The notes below the pieces were generated by a model. That model ran no database searches. It worked only from the letters and a program-made list of their open reading frames with translations, and had not been told where the DNA came from. From NCBI GenBank assembly GCA_021300355.1, contig JAJTEF010000041.1, positions 1 through 55,371 of the forward strand: a stretch of DNA of 55,371 nucleotides, read 5' to 3'. The translations under genes and the position numbers were made by a program. The DNA is from Sphingomonadaceae bacterium. GTDB lineage: Bacteria > Pseudomonadota > Alphaproteobacteria > Sphingomonadales > Sphingomonadaceae. Of this stretch, positions 9,731 to 18,381 are shown piece by piece (the first letter of the stretch is position 1; each line of letters opens with the position of its first letter).

Positions 9731-12689
9731 CGCCACGGCACAGCGCGTGCGCGTTTTTAACGTTCCGCTCGGGAACGACTTGTGCGACGTAACTGCGCAG
9801 TGGATATTGCAGACATCGGGGCAGGACCCGCTCACGGTTAGCAGCACAATATTGCTGTTACCCAATAACCGCGCCATCAAAGCCATGACAGAGGCGTTCG
9901 TCCGGCATGCCGCACCGGGTTTGCTTTTGCCACGCATGGTGGCGGTGGGCGATATGCAACTCGATGAGGCATTGGGGCCGTTGCTCGATCCCATTGCGTC
10001 AGAAGACATTATCTGGCCCGTCATTGGATCATTTGACCGGCTGATGCTGTTGGCGCGCTTGGCGCAGGAACATCGGCCGCAAGGTACGTTTTTGTCGTCC
10101 GCTGAGGCTTTGCGTTTGGCGCGCAAACTGGCCGAGCTGATTGATGAACTTGAAGTCGATTTGGTCGATTTCGACGCGTTGTCGGACATCGCAATCGAGG
10201 CTGACCTCGCTGGGCATTGGCAACGTGCTTATGGCCAGCTTTTGACGATCTTGCCCGCCTATCGCGCCGAACTTGCTGCACGAAAATTGATGGGCCCTGC
10301 CGAACGCCGAAATAAGCTTCTGGCTGGGCTGGAGCGGCGTCTGGCTGAACGCAGTTTTGACATGCCTATCATTGCGGTCGGCATTACCACGTCGGCCAAG
10401 GCGGTCGCAAAACTGCTGCGCCGTGTTGCCCTCATTCCAAATGGGCAGGTTATCCTGCCCGGTGTTGACCTCGAATTGGCGAAGGATCGCTGGGACAGTT
10501 TTTCTGCGGCAGTTGAACCCGAGAATGTGCCAACGCGCCGCCGGAATTTTGAGGTGCATCCCCAATTCCACCTGAAACATTTGCTCGACCTCATGGGGAT
10601 CGACCGAAGCGAAATCGATACGTTGCCAACTGCACGCGTCGAACGCGTGGCCGACACTATTTCGGAAATTTTCTGCCTGCCGGAACATAGTGTGGGTTGG
10701 CAAGAACTGGCACCGTCGCGCAAGGCACTATCACATACGCAATGGTTTGAGGCTGATGACAGCGCGCTGGAAGCAAAGGCGATTGCCGTGCGCATTCGTG
10801 GCGAATTGGAACAAGCCGAAAAGCGGATCGCGCTGATAACGCCTGACCGGGAACTCGCGGTCCGTGTTGCGGCGCAGTTGCGTCGCTGGGACATATATGT
10901 CGACGACAGCGCGGGTATACCGCTTTTGCAAACGCCAAATGGTTCGCTGGCGCTCGCATTGGTTGACGCGATTTCGGGCCGGTTTTCCGGCACGTCGGTA
11001 TTGGCGATTGCCAAGCACCCTTTGGTGTTTGCAGGGCCTGACAGGCTTGATTGGCTCGACAAGGTGCGGCTGTTAGATCTCGAATTGCGGGGAGCCGCCA
11101 ACGGCGTCGGGCTGAGCGCCATCACGCGGCGGTTGGAAAATGCCCGCAAAGTGAAACCAGAGCTCGTTGAATGGTGGCAGGGCTTTGTCCAAATTCTTGC
11201 GCCGCTCGAAAATGTCGATGGGCAACCGTTCAGTTTCATCATCGATGCACTGCGCGATGTTGCGACGAATTTGACCAATGGCGCTGTGTGGCGCGGGGCA
11301 AGTGGCCGCGAACTTGGGCGGATGTGGGAAGAAGTAAGCGGCGGTGACCTTTCGACGCTTGGTCGCATCGATGCCACAGGGTTGGCGGCGACGTTTAACG
11401 AAATATTCTCCTGCGCGGTGGTGCGCCCCCCATATGGCGGACATCCCCGTGTGGCCATTTACGGTCTGTTGGAAGCAAGATTGCAGCAGGCTGACCTCAT
11501 CATTTGTTCGGGGTTGAATGAGGGAACATGGCCGCAAATAGCGCAGCCTGACCCTTGGCTCGCGCCCGCCATCCGGCGGCATTTGAAACTGCCGACATTG
11601 GACCGAAATATCGGCCTGTCGGCGCATGATCTCGCGACCGCATTGGGCGGTGGCAAAGTGCTGTTGACGCGTGCGCGGCGTGACCGTGGCGGGCCAACCG
11701 TCGCTTCGCGCTTTTTGCTGCGGATAAAGGCGCTGACGGCGGACGAGCTGGAGCAAGACCAACAGTCGCTTGCGTTGGCAGCGCAGCTGGATGAACCCGC
11801 CAATAAGGTGCCCTTCGAAAGCCGACCATTGCCGCGCCCTTCGGTAAAGCAGCGATTGGTTAGCCTGTCCGTCACCGATTTTGACCAGCTAAAGTCCGAC
11901 CCTTATTCATTTTACGCGAAACGTATTCTCGGGCTTCGCGTGCTGGAAAAGGTTGATGCCGAACCCAGCTTTGCGTGGCGCGGATCGTTGGTGCATGATT
12001 TGTTGGAACAGTGGTTCAAACAAGACGATTGTGCAGTCGATAAGCTCGTGCAGCGTGTGGATGACTTGCTGGCACAAGAGGCAACGGATCCGTTGTTACG
12101 TGCATTGTGGCAACCACGCATTGCCGCTGGCCTGCGCTGGGTGGCCGAAGAAACCAAAAAGCAGATGCATGACCACGGGCGGGTTGTCGCGGTGGCCGAA
12201 CAACCCGGCAAGGTCGACATCATGGGCATCACGGTGAACGGGCGTGTTGACCGGATTGATAGACTAACGGACGGAAGTCTGGTGATCGTTGACTACAAAA
12301 CCGGCATGCCACCATCGACCAAGCAAGTGAATGCAGGCTTCGCCCTCCAGCTTGGCCTCATCGGCTATATGGCCGAGCAGATGGCGATCAAAGGTGTGGC
12401 GGGCCACGCGACCGAATTTGAATATTGGAGCTTGGCGAAAAACAAAGACAAGTTTGGACATATCGCAGTCCCGACGACCACGCGGACCAACGATAAAAAG
12501 CCTCTAAGCACCGAGTTTGTGGCCTTTGCCGTCGCGCAAGCAGAAGAGGCTATCGCGCAGTGGATTTTGGGCGACGCGCCCTTCACTGCAAAGCTACATC
12601 CCGAATTTGCGCATTATGGTGATTATGACCAATTGATGCGGTTGCAGGAATGGAATGGCCGGCAGTCGATTTCGGAGGAACAGCCATGA
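9717..12689 (+). CDS. addB: double-strand break repair nuclease AddB (alphaproteobacterial type)
   Basis: AddB pairs with AddA in the helicase-nuclease that resects double-strand ends for RecA. The frame is open from 9564, but I start at 9717 (MASDNATAQRVRVFNVP), 14 bp inside the end of murU; the upstream stretch is only murU read in another frame. The 990-residue product has an inactivated helicase-like N-terminal half. Its C-terminal PD-(D/E)XK nuclease is seen as VNGRVDRIDRLTDGSLVIVDYKTG near residues 840-863, after the AWRGSLVHDLLEQWF motif. No Walker A is visible, as in alphaproteobacterial AddB. It is coupled to addA by an ATGA overlap. Confidence 0.93.
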   Translation: MASDNATAQRVRVFNVPLGNDLCDVTAQWILQTSGQDPLTVSSTILLLPNNRAIKAMTEAFVRHAAPGLLLPRMVAVGDMQLDEALGPLLDPIASEDIIWPVIGSFDRLMLLARLAQEHRPQGTFLSSAEALRLARKLAELIDELEVDLVDFDALSDIAIEADLAGHWQRAYGQLLTILPAYRAELAARKLMGPAERRNKLLAGLERRLAERSFDMPIIAVGITTSAKAVAKLLRRVALIPNGQVILPGVDLELAKDRWDSFSAAVEPENVPTRRRNFEVHPQFHLKHLLDLMGIDRSEIDTLPTARVERVADTISEIFCLPEHSVGWQELAPSRKALSHTQWFEADDSALEAKAIAVRIRGELEQAEKRIALITPDRELAVRVAAQLRRWDIYVDDSAGIPLLQTPNGSLALALVDAISGRFSGTSVLAIAKHPLVFAGPDRLDWLDKVRLLDLELRGAANGVGLSAITRRLENARKVKPELVEWWQGFVQILAPLENVDGQPFSFIIDALRDVATNLTNGAVWRGASGRELGRMWEEVSGGDLSTLGRIDATGLAATFNEIFSCAVVRPPYGGHPRVAIYGLLEARLQQADLIICSGLNEGTWPQIAQPDPWLAPAIRRHLKLPTLDRNIGLSAHDLATALGGGKVLLTRARRDRGGPTVASRFLLRIKALTADELEQDQQSLALAAQLDEPANKVPFESRPLPRPSVKQRLVSLSVTDFDQLKSDPYSFYAKRILGLRVLEKVDAEPSFAWRGSLVHDLLEQWFKQDDCAVDKLVQRVDDLLAQEATDPLLRALWQPRIAAGLRWVAEETKKQMHDHGRVVAVAEQPGKVDIMGITVNGRVDRIDRLTDGSLVIVDYKTGMPPSTKQVNAGFALQLGLIGYMAEQMAIKGVAGHATEFEYWSLAKNKDKFGHIAVPTTTRTNDKKPLSTEFVAFAVAQAEEAIAQWILGDAPFTAKLHPEFAHYGDYDQLMRLQEWNGRQSISEEQP

Positions 12690-15600
12690 CCGCTAAATCC
12701 CCGACGCTGAAACCACTCATTCCGGCGCAGCGCAGCGCCGTCATCCCCGGTGATAACATCTGGCTGAGTGCATCTGCAGGAACGGGCAAAACGCAGGTTT
12801 TGACCGCGCGTGTGATCCGGTTGCTGTTGGAAAGCGATGTCGAACCTGAAAATCTATTGTGCATCACCTTTACCAAGGCTGGCGCGTCCGAAATGGCGGA
12901 CCGAATTAATGAGCTTTTGGCGTCTTGGGTGCAGCGCGAAGATGGAGCGCTGTTTCATGACCTTGAAGCCATTGGCGCGAACGCGGGACCAGATGCCCGA
13001 AAACGCGCACGCCAGCTTTTTGCAAAGGTGTTGGACGCGCCCGGCGGCGGCTTACAAATACTGACCATCCATAGTTTCTGCCAGTCGTTGCTGGGTAGCT
13101 TCCCCGAAGAAGCCGGATTGGTTCCGGGATTCAAACCGATTGAAGGACGCGAGCAGCAAGAATTGTTGCGCGAAGCCTTGGTCAATCTAGTGCTTGAAGC
13201 CGAAGCGCGCGGCGAAACGAAAATGGTCAACGACCTGCAGGAACTTTCCCTGAATATGGGGGAGGACGGTGCGCTGCGGTTCCTTCATAGGGCGGCGGCA
13301 TCGCCGGATGTCATGACCATGATTCCCAATGATGCCGGCGCGGTGGTCTGGGCACGGCGACTGGCAGGCGTTCATTTCGATGGCCCTGTTGAGGATATGC
13401 TGGAAGACGCCTTTGCCGATGCGCGCATTCCACGCGCGACATTGCAGGCGGTCATTGATGCGAACCTTTTGTGGGGCAATAACAATGCAGATAGCCGCGG
13501 CGGCAAACGTGCGGCAGTCCTTCAGGATTGGCTATCGCGAACACCGACCGAACGCGCGGCGCTCTTGACCGATCTGCATCGCTGTTGGTCAACGGCCAAA
13601 GGCGATCCGCAGATTTCGACGCGCGGACATACGCCGACGACGGAGGTCTATGCCGAACACGCGCTCGAAATGTTCAACTGGACAGAGCAATTATTGGGCG
13701 AAGTGACACGTGCGCAATATGCCGACAGGCTGGCGCGCGCATTGTGCATCGGCAAAGAATTTGCGGCGCAATATAGCCGCGCCAAACATGCCATCGGCGC
13801 AGTTGATTTTGACGATATGATCCGTCGCACGGCCGAACTTTTGCAGCATGGCCAAATGGCGCAATGGGTGCGATTTAAGCTCGACAAGCAGATTGACCAT
13901 ATTTTGGTGGATGAGGCGCAGGACACCAACAAAGCGCAATGGGATATCATCAGCGCGCTGAGCGACGATTTTTACAGCGGCATGGGTGCTAACCCCGAAA
14001 AGAACCGTACGCTGTTTTCCGTCGGCGATTTCAAACAAGCGATATACGGATTTCAGGGAACCGCGCCTGAACGATATGAGGAAGCGGGCCGCTATTTTGC
14101 CGAACGCATTGATGCCGCCGGAAGCGAACTGAAACGGCTCACCTTGTCGCGCAGTTTCCGTTCGACCGCGCCGATACTCGATTTTGTAAACGCGGTGATC
14201 GATGGGGCTGGGCCTGCCGATTTTGGCATCAACGATATCATTGACCCGCATTACAGCGAAAAACCGCATTTTGGCATGGTTGAGCTATTGCAGCCCATAT
14301 CCGCAAAGCCGAACGCATCGGACGATAGCGATGCGTCGGATGAAGAAGAAGACTGGTTCAGCGACGAAAAACGGGCACTGGCCGAACGATTGGCCGATCA
14401 TGCGAAAGCCCTCATTGACGAGCGGCCTTGGCTGGAAAGCCAGGGGCGTCATTTGGAGCCGGGCGACATCATGTTCTTGTTGCGCAGCCGCGGTGACATG
14501 GCGTCGCTATTGGTCGCGCAATTGCACGAACGCAACGTCGTGGTTGCGGGCATCGACAGGCTGAAGCTTTTGCAGCCATTGGTGGTGCAAGACCTGCTGG
14601 CGGCAATCAAATTTGTGCTTCAGCCAAATGACGACCTGAGCCTTGCATGCTTGCTTGTCTCGCCCATCATCGCGTGGACGCAGGACCAGTTGCTGGCTCA
14701 TGGCTATGTCGGTGATCGCGAGGGCAGCCTGTGGCAGCATATCCGCGTGAAGCCAGAACTTGTAGATGATCTTGCGCCATTGCGCGATATGCTGGCCGCG
14801 GCTGATTTCACGACGGTGTATCATTTCCTCGAACAGATTTTGTCTGGACCCATTGGTGCGCGGCGCAAATTTACCGCGCGTTTGGGACGCGAGGTTTTGG
14901 TTCCAATCGAAGAAATGTTGAATTCGGCACTTCAGTTTGAACAACAGCATGGCGGCGGCCTGCAAAAGTTCATGGCGTGGTTCGACCGCGGCGAAATTGA
15001 AATCAAACGTGAAAGTGACAAGAGCACCAAAGAGGTCCGGGTTATGACCGTCCATGGTGCCAAGGGCTTGCAAGCGCCCGTGGTCATTTTGGCGGATATT
15101 ACGTCTGATCCCACAAAAAAGCCCGATCAGTCGGTTGAGCTGTTGATGGACGAGGGGCAGCGCACGCCGTTATTGCCCATTCGCAAAAGTGAGCAGTCGG
15201 GGCGCTTACAAGACATCGTCGATATGCAGAAGACCCGCGAACTGCAGGAACATAAGCGGTTACTATATGTGGCCATCACGCGCGCGGAGGAGCGGCTGAT
15301 TATGGCGGGGTCGTTGGGCATTAGCCGCAAGGGCGAGGCGCCTGCCGAAAGCTGGTGCGGCGCGATTGAAAAAGGCATGACGGCGCTCGGCTGCAGCTGG
15401 GAGGAAGACCCGCGCTGGGGCAGGGTGATGCGCCATGTGGGCGCGGAAGGCGCGTCGATGGTAGCGCCGGTGACTTCTGCCAAAAAGCAGTCGACGACCG
15501 TACCTCGGCCAGCCAGCCCCGAATGGCTATTCGCACCTGCGCCAATTGAGCAGCGCCCACCGCGTCCTTTGGTGCCATCGCGGCTTGACGATGACGATTA

Positions 15601-16120
15601 TGGCGATGCCCCTGCAAACGCAGCGATGCGCAAAGCCGCCAACCGTGGGAAGCTGATCCACGCTTTGTTCGAACGCATCACAGATAGCGAGTCGCTCAAA
15701 ACTGCGGCGCAATGGTTAGCGGTTCAGGCGCGAAACGAGGATATCGACCCGGCCCAATTGTTGGCCGAAGTGAACGGAGTCATCAGCGATCCGGTCTGTG
15801 CGCCGTTATTCGGTCCGCTGGCACGCGCTGAGGTTCCGCTTGTGGCTGTTGTGGGCGAAACAGTGATCAATGGCCGTATTGACCGGCTGCTCGTCGAACC
15901 CGGAATGGTGCGCGCGGTCGATTTCAAAACGGGCCGAAGCGTCCCCACCGATGCACATGGCGTCCCCGTTCCCCATTTACGCCAAATGGCGCATTATCGC
16001 GCGGCGCTGCAGACGATTTTCCCGGATTGCAAGATTGAGGTCGCTTTGCTGTTTACGCACGCACCCCAGTTTATCACGCTTTCGGACGAGATATTGGCGC
16101 CTTATTATCCTGCCTCTTGA
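12686..16120 (+). CDS. addA: double-strand break repair helicase-nuclease AddA
   Basis: A UvrD-like 3'-5' helicase with a C-terminal RecB-type nuclease. Walker A is ASAGTGKT (residues 29-36), motif Ia VLCITFTKAGASEMADRI, motif II LVDEAQDTNKAQWDI (about 407-421), motif III FSVGDFKQAIYGFQG, motif V VMTVHGAKGLQAPVVIL and motif VI LLYVAITRAEERL. The nuclease motif GRIDRLLVEPGMVRAVDFKTG lies near residue 1065. The length of 1144 aa is normal. The ATG at 12686 overlaps the addB stop and has GGAGG 8 bases before it, so this start is preferred to 12650. Confidence 0.95.
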   Translation: MTAKSPTLKPLIPAQRSAVIPGDNIWLSASAGTGKTQVLTARVIRLLLESDVEPENLLCITFTKAGASEMADRINELLASWVQREDGALFHDLEAIGANAGPDARKRARQLFAKVLDAPGGGLQILTIHSFCQSLLGSFPEEAGLVPGFKPIEGREQQELLREALVNLVLEAEARGETKMVNDLQELSLNMGEDGALRFLHRAAASPDVMTMIPNDAGAVVWARRLAGVHFDGPVEDMLEDAFADARIPRATLQAVIDANLLWGNNNADSRGGKRAAVLQDWLSRTPTERAALLTDLHRCWSTAKGDPQISTRGHTPTTEVYAEHALEMFNWTEQLLGEVTRAQYADRLARALCIGKEFAAQYSRAKHAIGAVDFDDMIRRTAELLQHGQMAQWVRFKLDKQIDHILVDEAQDTNKAQWDIISALSDDFYSGMGANPEKNRTLFSVGDFKQAIYGFQGTAPERYEEAGRYFAERIDAAGSELKRLTLSRSFRSTAPILDFVNAVIDGAGPADFGINDIIDPHYSEKPHFGMVELLQPISAKPNASDDSDASDEEEDWFSDEKRALAERLADHAKALIDERPWLESQGRHLEPGDIMFLLRSRGDMASLLVAQLHERNVVVAGIDRLKLLQPLVVQDLLAAIKFVLQPNDDLSLACLLVSPIIAWTQDQLLAHGYVGDREGSLWQHIRVKPELVDDLAPLRDMLAAADFTTVYHFLEQILSGPIGARRKFTARLGREVLVPIEEMLNSALQFEQQHGGGLQKFMAWFDRGEIEIKRESDKSTKEVRVMTVHGAKGLQAPVVILADITSDPTKKPDQSVELLMDEGQRTPLLPIRKSEQSGRLQDIVDMQKTRELQEHKRLLYVAITRAEERLIMAGSLGISRKGEAPAESWCGAIEKGMTALGCSWEEDPRWGRVMRHVGAEGASMVAPVTSAKKQSTTVPRPASPEWLFAPAPIEQRPPRPLVPSRLDDDDYGDAPANAAMRKAANRGKLIHALFERITDSESLKTAAQWLAVQARNEDIDPAQLLAEVNGVISDPVCAPLFGPLARAEVPLVAVVGETVINGRIDRLLVEPGMVRAVDFKTGRSVPTDAHGVPVPHLRQMAHYRAALQTIFPDCKIEVALLFTHAPQFITLSDEILAPYYPAS

Positions 16121-16201
16121 TGGCAGAACAAAAACTATCTGCCTTGGTCCTTGTCAGCATTTGGCTGTGGGCATACATGGGTGGCAACAAAGGAGATAAA
16201 C

Positions 16202-16522
16202 ATGGCTACCAAATCCGTAGGCGATAATGATTTCGCATCAGAAGTACTGGCATCGGGCAAACCCGTATTGGTCGATTTTTGGGCCGAATGGTGTGGTCCA
16301 TGCAAAATGATTGGCCCAAGCCTTGAAGAAATCAGCGAGGAGCTGGCAGGGCAGGTCGAGATCGTGAAGCTGAACATCGACGATCACCCCGATACGCCGG
16401 CAAAATATGGCGTGCGCGGCATCCCGACGATGATCCTGTTCAAAGGCGGCGAAATTGCGGACACGAAAGTCGGCGCTGCGCCAAAGGCTCAGCTGAAAAG
16501 CTGGTTGGAAGCCGCGCTTTAA
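16202..16522 (+). CDS. trxA: thioredoxin 1
   Basis: The 106-residue redox protein carries the WCGPC active site at residues 30-34 and the cis-proline loop GIPTMILFKGGE. It reduces protein disulfides, including ribonucleotide reductase, and is itself reduced by TrxB. AAAGGAG stands 6-12 bases before the ATG at 16202, which decides the start over the longer reading from 16151. It lies 81 bp after addA. Its TAA shares the tetranucleotide TTAA with the convergent argJ stop. Confidence 0.96.
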   Translation: MATKSVGDNDFASEVLASGKPVLVDFWAEWCGPCKMIGPSLEEISEELAGQVEIVKLNIDDHPDTPAKYGVRGIPTMILFKGGEIADTKVGAAPKAQLKSWLEAAL

Positions 16523-17742
16523 CTCCGATAATCGGCGTTGATGCTGATGTAGCCGTGGGTTAGGTCGCAGGTCCAGACCGTTGCACGCCCGGCCCCGATA
16601 CCAAGATCAACGACGATTTGAATTTCATTCTGCTTAAGATGTTGCGCCACCGGCGCTTCATCATATCCGGCGACCGCTAAGCCATTGCGCGCAACTTGCG
16701 TCGCACCGAAACTGATCGATAGGCTGTCGCGGTTTGCAGGCTCTCCTGCTTTGCCAACAGCCATGACGACGCGGCCCCAATTGGCATCTTCACCCGCAAT
16801 CGCGGTTTTCACCAAGGGTGAATTGGCAATCGCCAAGCCGATCCGCCGCGCGCTGTCATCGTTCGCAGCGCCGGACACGTTGATTTCGATAAACTTCTGC
16901 GCGCCTTCGCCATCGCGGACAACCAGATGCGCCAGCTGACGGCAGATGTCATTAAGCGCCGCAGCAAACGCGTCCGCGCCAGCATCGTCATAGGACGTCA
17001 GCGGCGTATTGCCGGCTTTGCCGGTTGCAAATGCCAACACGGTATCGCTGGTCGATGTGTCGCTATCGACGGTGATACAGCTGAAGCTGGTTTTGTTCGA
17101 AGCCGATAACATCTGTTGCAGGAAAGCAGCGTCCACAGCGGCATCGGTGAAAATATAACCCAGCATAGTGGCCATGTCGGGGGCAATCATGCCTGAACCT
17201 TTGATGATGCCCACGAGTTGGACTTTGCGGCCATCGACAATGGCACTCGCGGTTGCACCTTTGGCAAAGGTGTCGGTGGTGCCGATCGTGTGCGTAACGT
17301 ATTCCCAACTGCACGGTGCGGCATCAAAAACTGCGGTCAATCCGGACTGCGCTTTGTCGATCGGCAGCGGAACGCCAATAACACCCGTGGATGAAACGAA
17401 AACTTCCGATGCATCGCAGTTCAGATGACCGGCAACTTGCGCGGTAATTGCGTCCACTGCGTCCTTGCCGCGCTGTCCGGTAAAGGCGTTGCTGTTCCCG
17501 GCATTCACCACCAAAGCGCGCGCGCGGCCATGCGCCAAATTCGCGCGGCAAAGGTCAACCTCAGCAGAGCAGCATATATTTTGTGTTGTGACGCCAGCGA
17601 CCGTTGTGCCTTCGTCCAGCGCGATATAGCTTAAGTCGCAGCGACCCCAATCCTTATACCCAGCACGCGCCACACGGGGCGTCGCGCCTGCGATTTCGGG
17701 CATGATGGGAAATGGTTTTGCGAGCGGTGATTTTACTAACAC
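16519..17742 (-). CDS. argJ: bifunctional glutamate N-acetyltransferase / acetylglutamate synthase
   Basis: ArgJ moves the acetyl group from N-acetylornithine to glutamate (the cyclic arginine pathway) and can also use acetyl-CoA. The 407-residue proprotein cleaves itself before the Thr of MATMLGYIFTDA (near residue 190), giving alpha and beta chains; the motif is intact. Other signatures are VVNAGNSNAFTGQRG, SSTGVIGVPLPI and the C-terminal TCDLTHGYISINADYRS. Start ATG is at 17742, or MPEIAG 13 codons in. It converges with trxA and the stop codons overlap. Confidence 0.95.
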   Translation of the reverse strand: MLVKSPLAKPFPIMPEIAGATPRVARAGYKDWGRCDLSYIALDEGTTVAGVTTQNICCSAEVDLCRANLAHGRARALVVNAGNSNAFTGQRGKDAVDAITAQVAGHLNCDASEVFVSSTGVIGVPLPIDKAQSGLTAVFDAAPCSWEYVTHTIGTTDTFAKGATASAIVDGRKVQLVGIIKGSGMIAPDMATMLGYIFTDAAVDAAFLQQMLSASNKTSFSCITVDSDTSTSDTVLAFATGKAGNTPLTSYDDAGADAFAAALNDICRQLAHLVVRDGEGAQKFIEINVSGAANDDSARRIGLAIANSPLVKTAIAGEDANWGRVVMAVGKAGEPANRDSLSISFGATQVARNGLAVAGYDEAPVAQHLKQNEIQIVVDLGIGAGRATVWTCDLTHGYISINADYRS

Positions 17743-17790
17743 TTAAGAAACCTTTTGCTAAACCCCCGACAGATCAGGGAGAACAAAGAC

Positions 17791-17895
17791 ATGCTTTTTT
17801 ATTCGGTGATGGCGCTAGCATCAATTGTGGCCGAAACAAACGCCGAAAAACCTGCGCCGCCTCCACCGGTTTCATTCGCTTCCACTGTTAGTTGA
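17791..17895 (+). CDS. small interrupted secreted ORF, possible 5' piece of a broken gene
   Basis: A strong ribosome site (AGGGAG, about 10 bases before ATG) precedes 34 codons. They begin with a short hydrophobic stretch (MLFYSVMALASIVAETNA) and a Pro-rich EKPAPPPPVSF, then TGA. The same frame stays open for a further 131 codons beyond the TGA to a TAG at 18289, through the next small gene. A Trp-to-TGA change is an easy explanation. I recognise no family, and readthrough or two separate small genes remain possible. Confidence 0.45.
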   Translation: MLFYSVMALASIVAETNAEKPAPPPPVSFASTVS

Positions 17896-18018
17896 ACCCT
17901 TGATGGCGCTCCGTTTCTGGATAGTGAGGGCAAGCCACAGACCAAGCGCATCAAATTCCGGATATCAGTGGAGCATGAAGACCTAAAGACAGGACCAAAG
18001 CACCGAACAGGGCCATAT

Positions 18019-18291
18019 ATGCGCATATTGATTTACTTACTGGCGATGTTGAGCGGGTTTTCCGCTGCGGAGGCTGCGCGCCCCGTTTCTTCATCGTCCG
18101 TGTCAGTGGATTCGGCCGCAGTTCAGGCTTACGCCACCGCTTCTGCGCAGGAAGCCGATAACGCGTTTGAGCAGCCGGTACATGTGACGCCGACTGCGCG
18201 CGTGCATCTGATGCCCGTCGAAGGCAGCATCGCGTTCGTTGCATTGGTACCCGACACACCCGTTTATCGGCACGATCTCATTTTAGGGTAG
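18019..18291 (+). CDS. small hypothetical secreted protein
   Basis: From ATG 18019 (AGGG upstream) the 90-residue product starts with a clean signal peptide, MRILIYLLAMLSGFSAAEA, followed by a Ser/Val/Ala-rich mature part. It is in the same frame as the interrupted ORF at 17791, so it may instead be the 3' part of a single broken gene. No cysteines or motif tie it to a family. It ends just before an intrinsic terminator, upstream of secA. Confidence 0.5.
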   Translation: MRILIYLLAMLSGFSAAEAARPVSSSSVSVDSAAVQAYATASAQEADNAFEQPVHVTPTARVHLMPVEGSIAFVALVPDTPVYRHDLILG

Positions 18292-18297
18292 GGCTTC

Positions 18298-18323
18298 TGC
18301 ACCCGCTGCGGTGCACCTTTTTT
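18298..18323 (+). terminator. intrinsic terminator upstream of secA
   Basis: The stem TGCACC / GGTGCA has loop CGCTGC and is followed by CC and six T. It starts 6 bp after the small secreted ORF and insulates secA from it. Confidence 0.85.
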
Positions 18324-18381
18324 ACACCCTATTTCGCGCTAACTTGCGCGCGACTCCCACATGATTTTAAAGGAATTAGTT

